Positions 11,386-23,546 of a stretch of DNA of 64,000 nucleotides are shown piece after piece. Under the pieces are notes generated by a model that was given only the letters and a program-made list of their open reading frames with translations, did not search any database and had not been told where the DNA came from. The first letter of the stretch is position 1, and the number at the start of each line of letters is the position of its first letter. This DNA is from Tubiluchus corallicola (Eukaryota > Priapulida > Priapulimorpha > Priapulimorphida > Tubiluchidae), in NCBI GenBank assembly GCA_030141605.1, contig JAQGDQ010000064.1, forward strand, positions 238,116 to 302,115. Reading direction: 5' to 3'. Both the position numbers and the translations under genes were made by a program.

Positions 11386-11652
11386 CTATATGGCAGGACG
11401 GATGATAAGGTCATTCCAGACCAGAAACCCGTTCCTGTTGTACTTATAGAGGCAACGTCAGAACAAGCCATTCCTGCACTTCCTGAAGAAGAAACTGTCC
11501 TTCAAACGGAAGATGACAATGGCCATGATGATGCCGATGAATGTCTTCCTGAAGACACTTGTGAAGTCTCTTCTACTGTGTCTGAACAGCCGCCAAACAA
11601 AGAAGAGGAGAAAACAGAAGAGCATGGAGAGGAAGGATGCCCTCTCCTTTGA
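11386..11652 (+). CDS. Kv1: In-frame 88-codon extension beyond the Kv1 stop
   Basis: Directly after TGA the same frame stays open for 88 codons to a second TGA at 11650-11652. It starts LYGRTDDKVIPDQKPVPVVL, becomes strongly acidic (Glu/Asp/Pro/Thr-rich, for example LPEEETVLQTEDDNGHDDAD), and ends EEHGEEGCPLL. Its base composition is richer in G+C than the following 3' flank and resembles the upstream coding tail. The stop context TGA-CTA matches the known metazoan readthrough context UGA CUA. Alternative route: a 117-nt in-frame intron, 11308-11424. Expected product with readthrough is 615 residues. It could also be fossil coding sequence left behind by a new stop mutation. Confidence 0.5.
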   Translation, partial: LYGRTDDKVIPDQKPVPVVLIEATSEQAIPALPEEETVLQTEDDNGHDDADECLPEDTCEVSSTVSEQPPNKEEEKTEEHGEEGCPLL

Positions 11653-14600
11653 CTAATCTGGGAAGCTACTTACTTGGACTTGACATAATAGCTTTTCTGT
11701 TGATAACTTGCAAGTAAAAAAGGATATTGATATCACCAAATATGTAGAAACTATTGGCGTTGCGGGCACAGTACACTCAGTTTCTAGTCATTGGTGTGTA
11801 CAGGAATCGAAACATGAATCGCTACACCCTTAACCGAGTGAATGTTCTCTCTGTATACTGTGATATGGCAATGTCAGGAAAACGTAAATATAGACTTTTG
11901 CTGGCAGGACAGGTCTGTAAATGTTACTCGATGTGCCAATTTGATAAATCCTCTAAAATTGTTGCTATGTCTCGCCCTTCCATACGGTGTGTGATAAAAA
12001 GAAGCACGCAGATTGCAGTGTGTTGGGTGCACCTTCGCTAACATCAACACTGCTTGACTGTCGCTCAAAGAACTCCGCCTCTTGTGCCCAGATGATATAA
12101 AAGTCAATGACGAAGTGAAATTGGCAACAATCTTGTTTAATCAAATTGAAAGGTTCTCATTTCTAGCTCCATGTGCTTCAGATCTTTTAGACTTTCTGCA
12201 GCAGTTGATATTTAGACTAAAAAAGATGGGTTGGTATAATCCTTAGTTGGTACAATTATTTTCTGGATGAGACTAAGGTATAGCCGAGCTCTGACGGATG
12301 ACACCCCGACATATGACCTTGAGTAATACTGTTATTCCTGTCTGTCAACAGATCTCTAATCTATACAGTTTGCTGAATAGTTCTATCCCTGGTGAAGGCT
12401 GCAAGCTGCAAGAGCCTACCCAATTGTATTAGTAATGTTGCCTGTCCTAATTGACAGTGGATTATGATTCTTTCGGGTGACTACCTTGCCATGATTAAAC
12501 TGTAGTTCTATCAGTCAGAATCCGATATACGATAATTACACACCGTTATGTGTATTCAGGGACAGTATTGCTGCTGGCGGTAATAACGCGTTCCTCCAAA
12601 TACAAACAGTTAAACACGCTTTCCCACTCACATTTTTTGAATACTGGTGATAAATTATTTTCCAAAACAGTCAAAGTTTAATGTTTGAACGCCATCTATT
12701 TAAATGATTGTCTATGAATCAAAAACTAAACGCGTTGTATATATTAGGCTCTTACTGGATAATCGTGAGACATTACGGTGTTTTTTTGGCTTTCTGCTTT
12801 AACTTTTGAAATTTACATTCAGAAAGTTACAAGTATACGTTTCTCTTTCAGTCTCAATTTGTGTTGAAAAGATGTCAGCTTCGGTTCACTCAAACGCTTG
12901 ACAAACAAATGATTGTTATGCAGTTTGTCTTATAAACATGTCAAGTCTCACTTGTTTGTCGTCTAAATCCAAAGCAGAGCACGTGACCTGCATTTGATAG
13001 GCCATATATGGGCAAACTAATTGCCAAACATAACTGCCGCCGTGACTGAATTAGCCAGTATTGTTGGCTTCCCTGCAACTAGGAATGCTCTTCACAATCA
13101 ATACTTGGGAGGCCTCACAAAATGTCGCTCAGTTCCCAGTTCCAATGTAACAAAAGAAAGAGATTTTGTGTTCAGAAATAATTTTAGAAACTACTTCAAT
13201 TAGAAAAGACTTCACGAGAACCAATTTAATTACTGTCTACACTACTTAATCTGTGACCTAGTACCGACTATCTAGTCAGAAATGTTTACCATTCATTTTT
13301 AAAAGTTTGACTGACTGCACACAGACACACGAAAGCTTTTGTATGTTCTTTAATTGCATTAGTATACGACGTGCTAGATTTTAACTGATGAATTCTCTTG
13401 ACGTAATTCTTACTGGACACTTGCAGTTACAACCGACATCCTCCATGATTAATAGGAATCTAAAGCCCCAATTTATCGCTTGTGTTCGTATCGTCTAAAC
13501 GCAGACGTGCCAAATAAACCAACTCGAACACGAAACGATACAAAACGAAGAGTTCTTGAAAGTACATTACCGTCAGTAACAGCAGCTGTAGAAGAAAACG
13601 TCGAAGTTCGGCGTGGTTTTCCTTACTCAAACTAAGCATTGCAAGTATGACTTTTTACAACGCAAACGTTAAGGTGGCGACTGGTGAGCAGAATAGGCTA
13701 TTGAAAGCGAAATAACGAGGCATCAGATCCTGTCGCATGCACCTACCGAGCCGTCTGAAAATTTATAATTGCTACATGTGTCAGAAACTTGAGTTTGGAA
13801 GTGATGGAATTTTGCTCACGTCTATTGATTTTTCGTTGATTCAGTCACGCCGTGAAGATTAATTTTGTGTTTTTTCTCATCTCAATAGCATCTACCTCAA
13901 CCTATACAGATATTAGTATTTACTATTCGAAACTGACCAGATATGAATGAAAGCAACTCCGTAAGCTCGCTAAGCCAAATTCGCCGCAAAATAGAGGGAA
14001 ATCTTCATATCGAGATAAATTCTTGTACTGTTACTCTGCCAAGTCTTCTTCTGAAAGGATACGAGAAGAATCAGGATCACGCGTTCACCACGTGCATCTG
14101 ACGAAGTGGTTTGCAAGGAAACCCTCCGCAAAATGCAGCTGCAGAACTTTCAGAAATGAGGTAAACACTATAAATTCTTTGTTATGTAGCAATATTAATG
14201 AAATTATAGGTCTGAGAAACGTCTAACTGGGATCTTTTGGATCATTTTATGCCTCAATATTTCCAGCAAATGGCATTATTTTGAAATATCGGCCATATTG
14301 TTTTTAAATCTTGCAAGAGGTCACTGCAATCATCAGCCAGCACCATACTTTGTTGTTTCGTGACTTAATTGGATACTCACATGGTACACCAGCAATTGCA
14401 TATTATACCTGCTAATGCTGTACAATGCCTTATTTATCAAGGTCGAAACTCAGTGAAGCATGGCAATTGCTAATAATTACTTGACTTTTGTGATGACATA
14501 TTTTTCAATGAAACTCAAACCACCATGCAGTGCTTAAAATAATTTTAATCCTGCTATCTGTTTGTTTTAATAACTAAAACTATAAAAGGTAGACTTGGCT

Positions 14601-17262
14601 GCAGCACTGAAATGTTATTTTCAAACTCTCTGTTACAGCTTGGACAATGTGTATGAACAATGTTGGCTACACGTCTTTGTGTACTTGCCTATTTCTACAG
14701 TTTAGTCATAATTATAATCAGTATTGTGAATACCAGACATACAGTGAACAATAAGCAAATGGCAAATAAAAATGGAATGACGTGAATAGTACAAGTAGTG
14801 AATGTACTGAGCTACACCTAGAAGACAAAACTTTATAAGATACTACTCAGTTGAATGATGTGTAACCAACTAACTAGTAACTACTAAATCTAAGTGATGA
14901 GTACATGTCGTGTATACTGTAGATAAAGTAAAAAAAACGATTCTCAATTTTTGGAGCCCTCATAGGTCAACTGGACAAGGTCGATCAAAAAAGGTCAACT
15001 GCAGAATAAAGTCTTCTGAGCAACTGTTTTGCTTACTGACGAAAATTTTTCAAATAATTTTGCTCCGTCTTGAGACTTAACTATACCCATACAATCATCC
15101 ATTTTCAATATTCAACTTTTCTATTACCGTTTGCTCTCTTTCCTTCTTTTTATTTCTCATTTTCAATAGTTTTTTATCTTAACTATACATTATGCCCATC
15201 TAAGCAGTTTTTAAACACGCTTTGTCTTCTTTCTGCTGCTCAGTGCATTCATTACTCATATTATTCATGTCATTCCGCTTTTGTTTATTATTTGCCTGTT
15301 GTTTACTGAATGTTTGGTGTTCACAATTTAAAATTGAGAGGACATTACAGGGTAATCTAAAAAGGCTATTAGGTTGCCATTTAGGTCAACCAAATAAACT
15401 GTTAACCCAGTACTTATTATAACTACTGCAACCGCAATTGACCTTCATGTTTTAAATGATTTAGGTTATCGAGGAAGGCCCTAAGATTTGTGCATTGTAC
15501 AGCTAAGTGACTTCTAACAGTTTACAGCTCGTTAATTAAACAGGAAAAGCCTAACTACTTGCTGCAATAGTGAGGTAACAATTTAGATGAAATTGAAATG
15601 AGTTTTAAACGATCGTTGATAAACTTGGTAGACCGTAAAGTAGTAAGCAGTTTAAATGGTTCAGTGTATTTTTTTAAATGCATTATGCGTTTGTTTGATA
15701 AATGCGCACTTGTATGGCAAAATACTGTTAACTTTGTGTAATTATTAATATATGCTCGATTCTTACGCAATTACCCGTTTTTGGCTGCCAGCAGCGTCAG
15801 TCATTGAACATCAGTCGCCCAGCCGACCTTCGATTCGCCGCGATATTTTACTGTTTTATCACTATAGTTTCGGACTGTTCTTATGCAAACTACTTTACAT
15901 TTTACTAACAACTTCCTCGTTTTTTTTTCGTTCACAGTTTTTTCTATGTGCGTACGCGTCAATGCGTGCACTTCTCTGCTTGCATGTTTTCTGCGAGCTT
16001 TCTTCATTTAAAAGGCGGCTTGGTTTTCTTCGATGTAAATCTAAGTTGGACACTACAAAACGCTTTCATGTATGTTATTATAATTGTTTATCAAATCATC
16101 GCAAAAAGGAATTAATAATTTCATTCAATGATATGTGCGTGATGTCAGTGTTTTACGTGAAAGATTAAAGGTTGTTACTGGGCGTCGAAAATCTAGGACT
16201 AGCGCCTACACCTCGGAAACGCGTTGCGCAAAAAAACAGGTGATGTACCTATCAGTTTAGAGGTGTTCGGTTGTGCTGTAGTGCACATGTTCGAGAGCTC
16301 ATACGTGAGTACAACGGCAAACTTGAAATTTGAATTTTAAACTTCAAATTTTCCAAGCCTTTGTATATCACACTAATTGTAGTACAGTAGCAACGTATTT
16401 CAGTTCGCTTCCGCAAACACATGCTACACGTTCATGGAATGTTTGTATTTGTTGAAAATTATGTTCACTTGTGAAACACGAGTTGTCTGTAATTAATTGA
16501 GTTTCCAACCTATTATTTAATTGCTAGACATTATTATAGGTGTTAGAATGTATACTTTTTACCGTACTTCAGAATGGCGTGTGATTTGAAAAATCATCCT
16601 GTATAACCTACATGCATGTTTAGCGTGCTGTTTGTAAGTTTTGAGGCACCGGGCAGCGGGCCTGTTAGAACACCAGCTAGTTGTTTGGTAGTCCCCGATC
16701 TCTCTATTCCAAAATCCAGAGTAAAACTTGTGAGGTTAAAATCAGAAGTCGCTGAAACAATATGACAATTAACGCATCTGAAATGGTGCTCAAGTTACAG
16801 GAATCTAGCTGAAGGTTTTCTAATTTTAAGCAAAACTACACAAAACTCGTTCAGCACGCCACGTGTTCTGAGGCTATGACCTTAACCAATAACGTTTTTG
16901 TCCTAAGATATATCGCAGTGCTAAGACATACACAAGGCAATCCATGTACTACACTTTTGTGTACCCTTCGGCACGCTGCAAGTCTGAATTCGGCACTCAA
17001 CGGAAGATCTCCTTGCGGCAAGACCGCCACCGAGCTCGTTATCAAGAGTAACCCTCCAAGATGACATACAGTTTGCAACTAGACTGCAGTCTGGCTCTTT
17101 TTCAAGGATAATTCTCTAACAATGAGTCATTGAACTGGCTGAAGTGTCTTAGCTACATTGGGATGGTGTGCGTGTATACCTCCCTGAACCAAGATCAATT
17201 TGAAGGACCTTGCCCTGAACGAGGTTAACAGCAAAATCAATGTGGCGAATAAAACTGCCTAT
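11653..17262. other. Kv1 3' flank and gene-free region
   Basis: Presumed 3' UTR of the channel gene followed by AT-rich DNA. No further exons, RNA genes or repeats are recognised. A higher-GC stretch at 14023-14162 ends in GAG|GTAAAC and could be an untranslated exon, but nothing confirms it. Confidence 0.4.
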
Positions 17263-17476
17263 AGTGGCGTTTGTGTAACTTGCAGATGCGGATGCGGATG
17301 CCTGTTATGCGGAACTGTGCTGAATAGCCTGCGGAGAAATATCAATAGGAAATAGCAGCAGAAAAAGAAAACGCATCCGCATTTGCATAAATGGGTGCAT
17401 TGAAAACGATAAACCGATTTTATCTATTCGCACCCCCCAAAACGCGTCCACATCCGCAAGTTATATAAACGCCACT
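17263..17476. mobile_element. Harbinger-like MITE, copy 1
   Basis: 214 bp with terminal inverted repeats of about 35 bp starting AGTGGCGTTT and continuing to a GATGCGGATGCG core, mirrored at the right end by CATCCGCAAGTTATATAAAC then GCCACT. The interior shares long stretches with the element at 33581, including GGAAATAGCAGCAGAAAAAG and TTTTATCTATTC. Flanks TAT/TAA are close to a 3-bp TWA duplication. No coding capacity. Confidence 0.8.
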
Positions 17477-20400
17477 TAAGGCGAGTAGTGAATCATTCGA
17501 TCAAGAATGGTTTATTGACCAGTCTTGGTATTGCTTAAAGGAAGACAGGATGATTTTTCATATACTACCTCACTTTCAAGCACGGTAAAAAGTATACATT
17601 TTAATGCCAATAATACTGCAAAAGCATTCCTGATAATTAAATAATAGATTAAAATTTTAATTAACAGCGAATGAGCCCAACTATTGACGGCATCACAAAC
17701 GAATATAATTTCAACGGCAAAATCATGCCGTGAGCATGTTGCACGTGCTTGCAAAAACAAAAATTGAAGTACAGCACAGCACTAATTCAGCATGTTGTAT
17801 TAAAACTCACCAAATTTTAAGATGAAAATTCGAATTTCAAATTTAAAGCTGTGCTCACACATATATGTGCAGGTACGTCACGAATGAACACCCTTGGACT
17901 GAGAGGTACAGCACCTGCTTTTGTGCATCGCGTTTGCGAAATGCAGGCGCTAGTGCTTGTTTAATTAGCGAATGGCGAAATGTATGTAACGGCAATGAAT
18001 TAGCCGCGCGAACGCGAAATTGCGTTTGTGTGGTAATAAATCTTTTACGTAAGTCATTTCTGAAAAATAGTATGTTTTCGTTCAATGTTTCAAAGAGTAG
18101 ACTGCTTTGACCTACAGTTTAAGATTGCGTCTGGTGTTCCTTTAACGTCGGCTTACGTGTTGTGACCACTCAACTATTCAGTCACCTCTCGGCATTATCG
18201 TCGTTATTTGGTCATATTTTCAGTGTTTATATTCGAAATTATAGAGTTCTTTTCTCTAGAATTCTCTAGAGAATTCTTTTTTACATTCACCATTAACCTC
18301 TCAGTTGCGTGTACATAGCATTTACAGACTATTCCACAAATTATGCCACTACCTACCTTAATTATTATTTCAGAGACTTATTATGGAGATTTGCTTAGAT
18401 TTGCTTAGATAAAATTAAGTCGCTCAATTTAAACGCTGATCAGTCTATGATTTTGAAATTTGACCTTTCAATATCAGTTCTAATTTTCGTCATTTTACAT
18501 CATCTAATTTACGTAATTTTTGTCAATTTGGTATCGTTCAGGTATTTGTTTTCTAGATATACATGCTACGAACAAACTGAGTGACAGGCAGAGAGATAGA
18601 CAAACAAACAAAAAGACAGGCAGACATGTAAACGAATGCAACTGTACATCCCTCTCACTGACAAATGTGTGGATAATGAAGTATTTTCGATAATTTCGAG
18701 GTTACTCTTTGACTGGTGCAGTTATTCACCCGAATCACCCACTATCTTGCTAAGTAATCTCATTTTTTTTGGTTGTGGATATCCCAACTAAAAGGAGAAC
18801 TCGTTACTTGAAATGCACAAGACGCATCCAAGAAGACACGCGTCTCTTCCTCTACAAAATTTGTGGTCTGTTTGTTCAAGCATTTCACTAATCAAATTAC
18901 TGTGATCCAAGCCATTTGCCGCATCAACAGTCTTATCTATTTTGTCCGTTGATGTTGTATTGTCATGTCTTGATAAATAGGTCGTTCGTATATTTTGATT
19001 AACGCCATCAGTTCTTTCTAAACGGCATTGCACTTGAGCAAATGGTGTGCGCTCAGCAGAATCATTCGCAGACGTCAAGGTCATATAATATTATGCAACT
19101 TGCTGTGTCCTGGGATTTATTGTTGAAGTGGCAGGCCGAGAACTAATGAGCTATATAATGTATTTGGAATTTGCTGGCTTTTTTCGCTGTACATGCAATA
19201 GTTGGCCTGATATTGGTAAAAGGAACGGCTTTTTAACATTTTTGATACAAGGATAGCCAAAGTAACGGAGATTCGAACAGTGCTTCCTAGATTAGCATGG
19301 ATTGTCCCTGGTTTACATGTATTCCTTCGGGACATCAGTCTTCATAACTCAACTTCTATAGATGTGTCAACTCATTCTGTTTTGCAGATTCCAAGCACAA
19401 TACTTCATTATCTTAAACTTCTCTCTCCGTGTGTCATATGTAGAATTTGTGTGGAACTTCTAGCCAAAGCAGTTAGAAGAAAGTGAATGTAAATATCTGC
19501 GATCTGTCACAATCACATTTTATCCTTTATAATTATGTTTCCAACAAAATATTCTTAACTGATGGCTATTTTTGGCTATTTTATATTTCCGTTTTTTATA
19601 GATCTTTGTTTAAAGTAACGTGATTTTGTAAAACAGTTTTGTTAAAAAGGGAAGAGTTTAGTTATAAGACTCATTAAAGACTTTCACTGATGATGATCGA
19701 TAACGAATTCCTGATTTAAAAAGTGTAACGAGCTGCGATACTAACAAAATACTTTTAACTTGCAAGCAGCTGGAGGGGCTAAGGCCACCATCATTGCTGT
19801 TTCTTGTTTATTTAAGTTGGAGAACTGGATACAAACAAGACTACAAGAATATAAGGTGCATGTAAGACGAGACTCTCTCATAGAGCTTCCAATGGCAACA
19901 TTCGTTTCTATGTGGTACAGTACAGATTCATCCTGCTGCCCTTGGGTTGTTAGAAGCACGCTTTTCTATAGCTTGGTAACTGTTGTTCAACTTTTCCTGG
20001 TTCACAATTTGCGTTAGGATCTTAGCAGATCTCACATGCCCATATTCAGTGCTCATACTTTCTTAAGAAATGCCTTCGCTTCTGTTTTTCAGACCGGAGA
20101 TCGTTGGTGATCACAATGGTGCATGCGCCCCTGGCTAATTTTACAGTCAGACATAATTGATTTTGTGAAATAATTGTTGTATAACAGTTGTTTAGTATAG
20201 TATAGCTTAATATAATTTATTTATTCCAAAAGCCAAGTACAATTTAACAATATCTTACACAAAAATGCACAATGTAAAAATAACATAAAAATAATAGATA
20301 AAATATAGCCAAACGATTGATTAATTCAGCGCAGTCAGTTATCGGCTCAGATCGGAAGATGAACTTGTAAGGTCTGAGCCGAATAGGTAAAATCGAATAA

Positions 20401-23400
20401 CAAAGTTTCAAGATAAAAGGAAGGAAAGCCTGTAAGGTAATAAGTGTAATGATATGATGAGAAACAATGGAGAATGACAAGATGTAGGGATTAGATTTGC
20501 ATTAAAATTTTAATAATATTAACAAGCCATAGCAACCAAACGGAGCAATGTGCAAAAGGGGCGGCACACTCAAAGGTGTCAAAACGAATTTACTTCTTCT
20601 TACTTAAGCTTTAAGCTGATTGCGACAATACAGTTTTGCGTAGTTGTTGATGTAGCATATGTATACAATTACTTCTTACTGCTTGCGAAAACTGTTTCAT
20701 TTCATCATATCAGACTCAATCAGTGTCATGTTTAACCTACTTGGTAATCTGTCTTGCCAGGTGACGTTAGGCGAGCTTTAACTAAGTTCTGTTAATAATA
20801 AATAATGTAAGCAATTTCAAAAGTGATGTCCACGTTACAATTGCTGTCATGTCATGTTTCTTCCTACACCCTAGGGCATAGCAACAGGAGAACAGCACTT
20901 CCCGAGTTACAAAGTAGCACCTTTTATTTTTCGCGTACTCATGATCCTTTTATCTGAGAAGTACGAAAAAAATAAGTTAGAAGATTTCTTTAATTCAAAA
21001 CAATCTGTGATAAGATCCAACGCGCCCTGCTTGCATGCGATGTGTGGTATAATAATTATGCCATGTGATAATGTGTTAAAATGAGAGACCAGCAGCAATA
21101 TTCAAATGTATGGTTTCAAAAATACATTTCTGTAATTGTCTTTACGAATTTGTACAAATCGCACATATGTAATTACCATTGATTGATTGCAATTATTCTA
21201 ATATTGATTTTAAATCGATGTGCCTCGATGTTCACATCAATAAAACATTAGCCATTATAATGGGCTGTAAAACTTAAAATACAGGTAAAAAAGAAACAGG
21301 TCAGTTTACTAAGTGATCCAAGAAGTGCCGGTTATGCCTCATCGTATGTCTACTATGTCCGGAATTATCTAATAAACTAATTATTTTGTTTGCGATTATT
21401 ATTTTAGTCTCCAACGACAGAAAAGTGAAATAAATGAAAATGGACCCTGAACACAGAGCACGCACTTCTCAAAATTACTAGCGAATTAAGTTCAACAGTC
21501 GTCCAATGACAAATAGCTCGTAATATTTGTTTTAGCACTTGAAATCGCTTTGAAGTTTTTACTTAATTGCTTTCGTGGAAACATTGTTTTACACGGGCGT
21601 CATATGGGATCTACAGTTTGCTAACTTTGCTAAACAGAAATCCCACCTTGAAGCACTAGCCTAGACTAAACTGTAAGAAAAAGAAAATATTGTGGATTGA
21701 CAATCACATTTTTTTCTACAAACCAGCATAATAATAAGTTTTTTGTTTCCTTTCTGACTTTTCGTCTGTGTTATAGTTTGACGTTATTTATTGAGTGTTT
21801 TTACCATTAGAAATTGCCCCATAATAATTCTTCTTTAAAATAAATAACAGTAATTCTGTATTGGATAAAAATGTGATTTTACTTGACTTCTATCAGTCCA
21901 ACACTCCAATTCATAGTAATATTTTCTGGAATAATGACATCGCCGTGTCTTGATTTAAGAGTGCGCAACTTGAACTTCTACAGATGTCTGACACACATCC
22001 TGTAAAATACTTAGTAAGCACTGAGGAGTATGCTAAATTTGTTGCACAGCATGTGAATGATTAGTAAATCAACTGAACTAGCTATAACAATTTACAGAAC
22101 TTTAACTTTTTGTTTGAGTCAAGAAGTTTACTGAAAATACGTTGCTGAAAGCAGTTTACTACCACCCACTATGTGGCTTATTTTTTACGCAGGAACCGCT
22201 CTAACAAATTTAGGAAAATATGGCGAAATTGTATTTAATCAGCCAAGTACTCAAAATTTGGTCGAATGAATCGAAAGTCTTTTTTCAAACTGTTCCATAA
22301 CTTCCCTTTGGATTCACTTGAAAACTTAACATTGTTTTAGTGTTACATCCTAGTCCAACTTTGTGTTGCAAGAAACAACGACTTCAGGCGTCAGTATTAA
22401 GTAAGTTACATAGCGTTCGTCCTAGTTCAGAAATGTATGTGTGGATGGTTCGGCTCCCAAAAGACAGCAATTTACAGTTCACATTCAGGGATGGCAATCA
22501 GATTAAGAGCCTTCTGTCGTAAATTGGCGTATTTAAAATTCTGCATGCAAAGCTGGCGTGTAATGTAGAAGCAGGCTGCTATAATTGTCCATAGAACATT
22601 GATCCAAGGCTTCATTATGAGCAGAACTTTATACGCAGCTGCGAACATGCAACAACGTCTACAATAGAAACCCACTATGACGGACATGCTTACAGGCCTA
22701 ATTGTTAATTGTGATGTCATAAAGTTCTATACGATTTCCATCGTCAATGAAAGTTTAGAATCGACTGATCGACCATTCACATTACGTTAAAACGTAAACC
22801 GATGCAAAATATTCTCAGTCATCACTTTGCAAATCGGCCAGAAATGATACCTCACTGATGATATAAAGTTATAAACCTAATTTTAAGTGTCCTGTTCTTT
22901 TTTGTCCTTATAAGAAGTTGTTCGTTTAGCCTTGCTAGTGAAGTGTTCAATTCCTTGGTACATCAAGGAATGTTCCTTAGTAATCTTAAACACGTATAAT
23001 ACGACTACGTCGTAATTTTGGAATTTAAATTTATTTTCTTATTTTAGATTCACATATATGGATAATAGTACAATAATGTCCTATTAATTTTTATTCAGGA
23101 TATGTAATCTCCTGTAATTTTAGTGTAACGTTTCATTTTTTAACATTTAGTTTTATGTGGCATGGTTTTTTTCGAAAAGAATGATTTCCGATAATGATAT
23201 TATTCGTGATAAAGATGGCTAAAACGCCAAGGCAAATTTAATTCGTAACTCAACTCTTTGAAGTTATTATGTTTTACGCATTAGGCCCATTATTTTACTA
23301 CGTCATCAGAAGAATATTTTTGTGAAGAAAGTCAATTCCACGGTGTCTGAAATCGCGCTTTTTTATTTTTCTCCGAATGATTCCGAGCAAGATGCACTAC

Positions 23401-23546
23401 AATATTATTTGTCCATCATCTACGTACACACATAACCTGGCTTCGTAATCAGGCTGCCATATACGCACAGTGGCTTTCTTTGTACACATGTGTTAAATGA
23501 ATAATTTATAAGTTCATCTGTACCGTTTTCTTGCTAGGTTGTAAAA
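17477..23546. other. Gene-free region
   Basis: AT-rich. It contains a 20-bp perfect palindrome at 18258, a possible LINE tail at 20205-20545 and otherwise nothing recognisable. A 98-codon open frame on the minus strand (18788-19084) has an in-frame stop just before its ATG and no family features. Confidence 0.4.
20205..20545 (-). mobile_element. Possible LINE 3' end (minus strand)
   Basis: Read on the minus strand, the sequence ends ...TTGTACTTGGCTTTTGGAATAA followed by ATAAATTATA-type A/T repeats, the form of a non-LTR retrotransposon 3' terminus. No reverse transcriptase remnant is recognisable next to it. Confidence 0.3.

Noticed and set aside
11308-11396. 89-nt intron GTGAGT...GGCAG in the Kv1 tail
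   Set aside because: Not a multiple of three; splicing would stop almost at once (Asp-Gly-stop), so it does not explain the long extension.
14023-14226. 67-codon open frame with a possible GAG|GTAAAC donor
   Set aside because: No matching acceptor, partner exon or family feature; at most an untranslated exon.
15752-16168. 138-codon open frame on the plus strand
   Set aside because: Residue use is typical of translated AT-rich non-coding DNA, with no domain and no splice context.
18788-19084. 98-codon open frame on the minus strand
   Set aside because: No recognisable domain or partner exon; length within chance for 64 kb.
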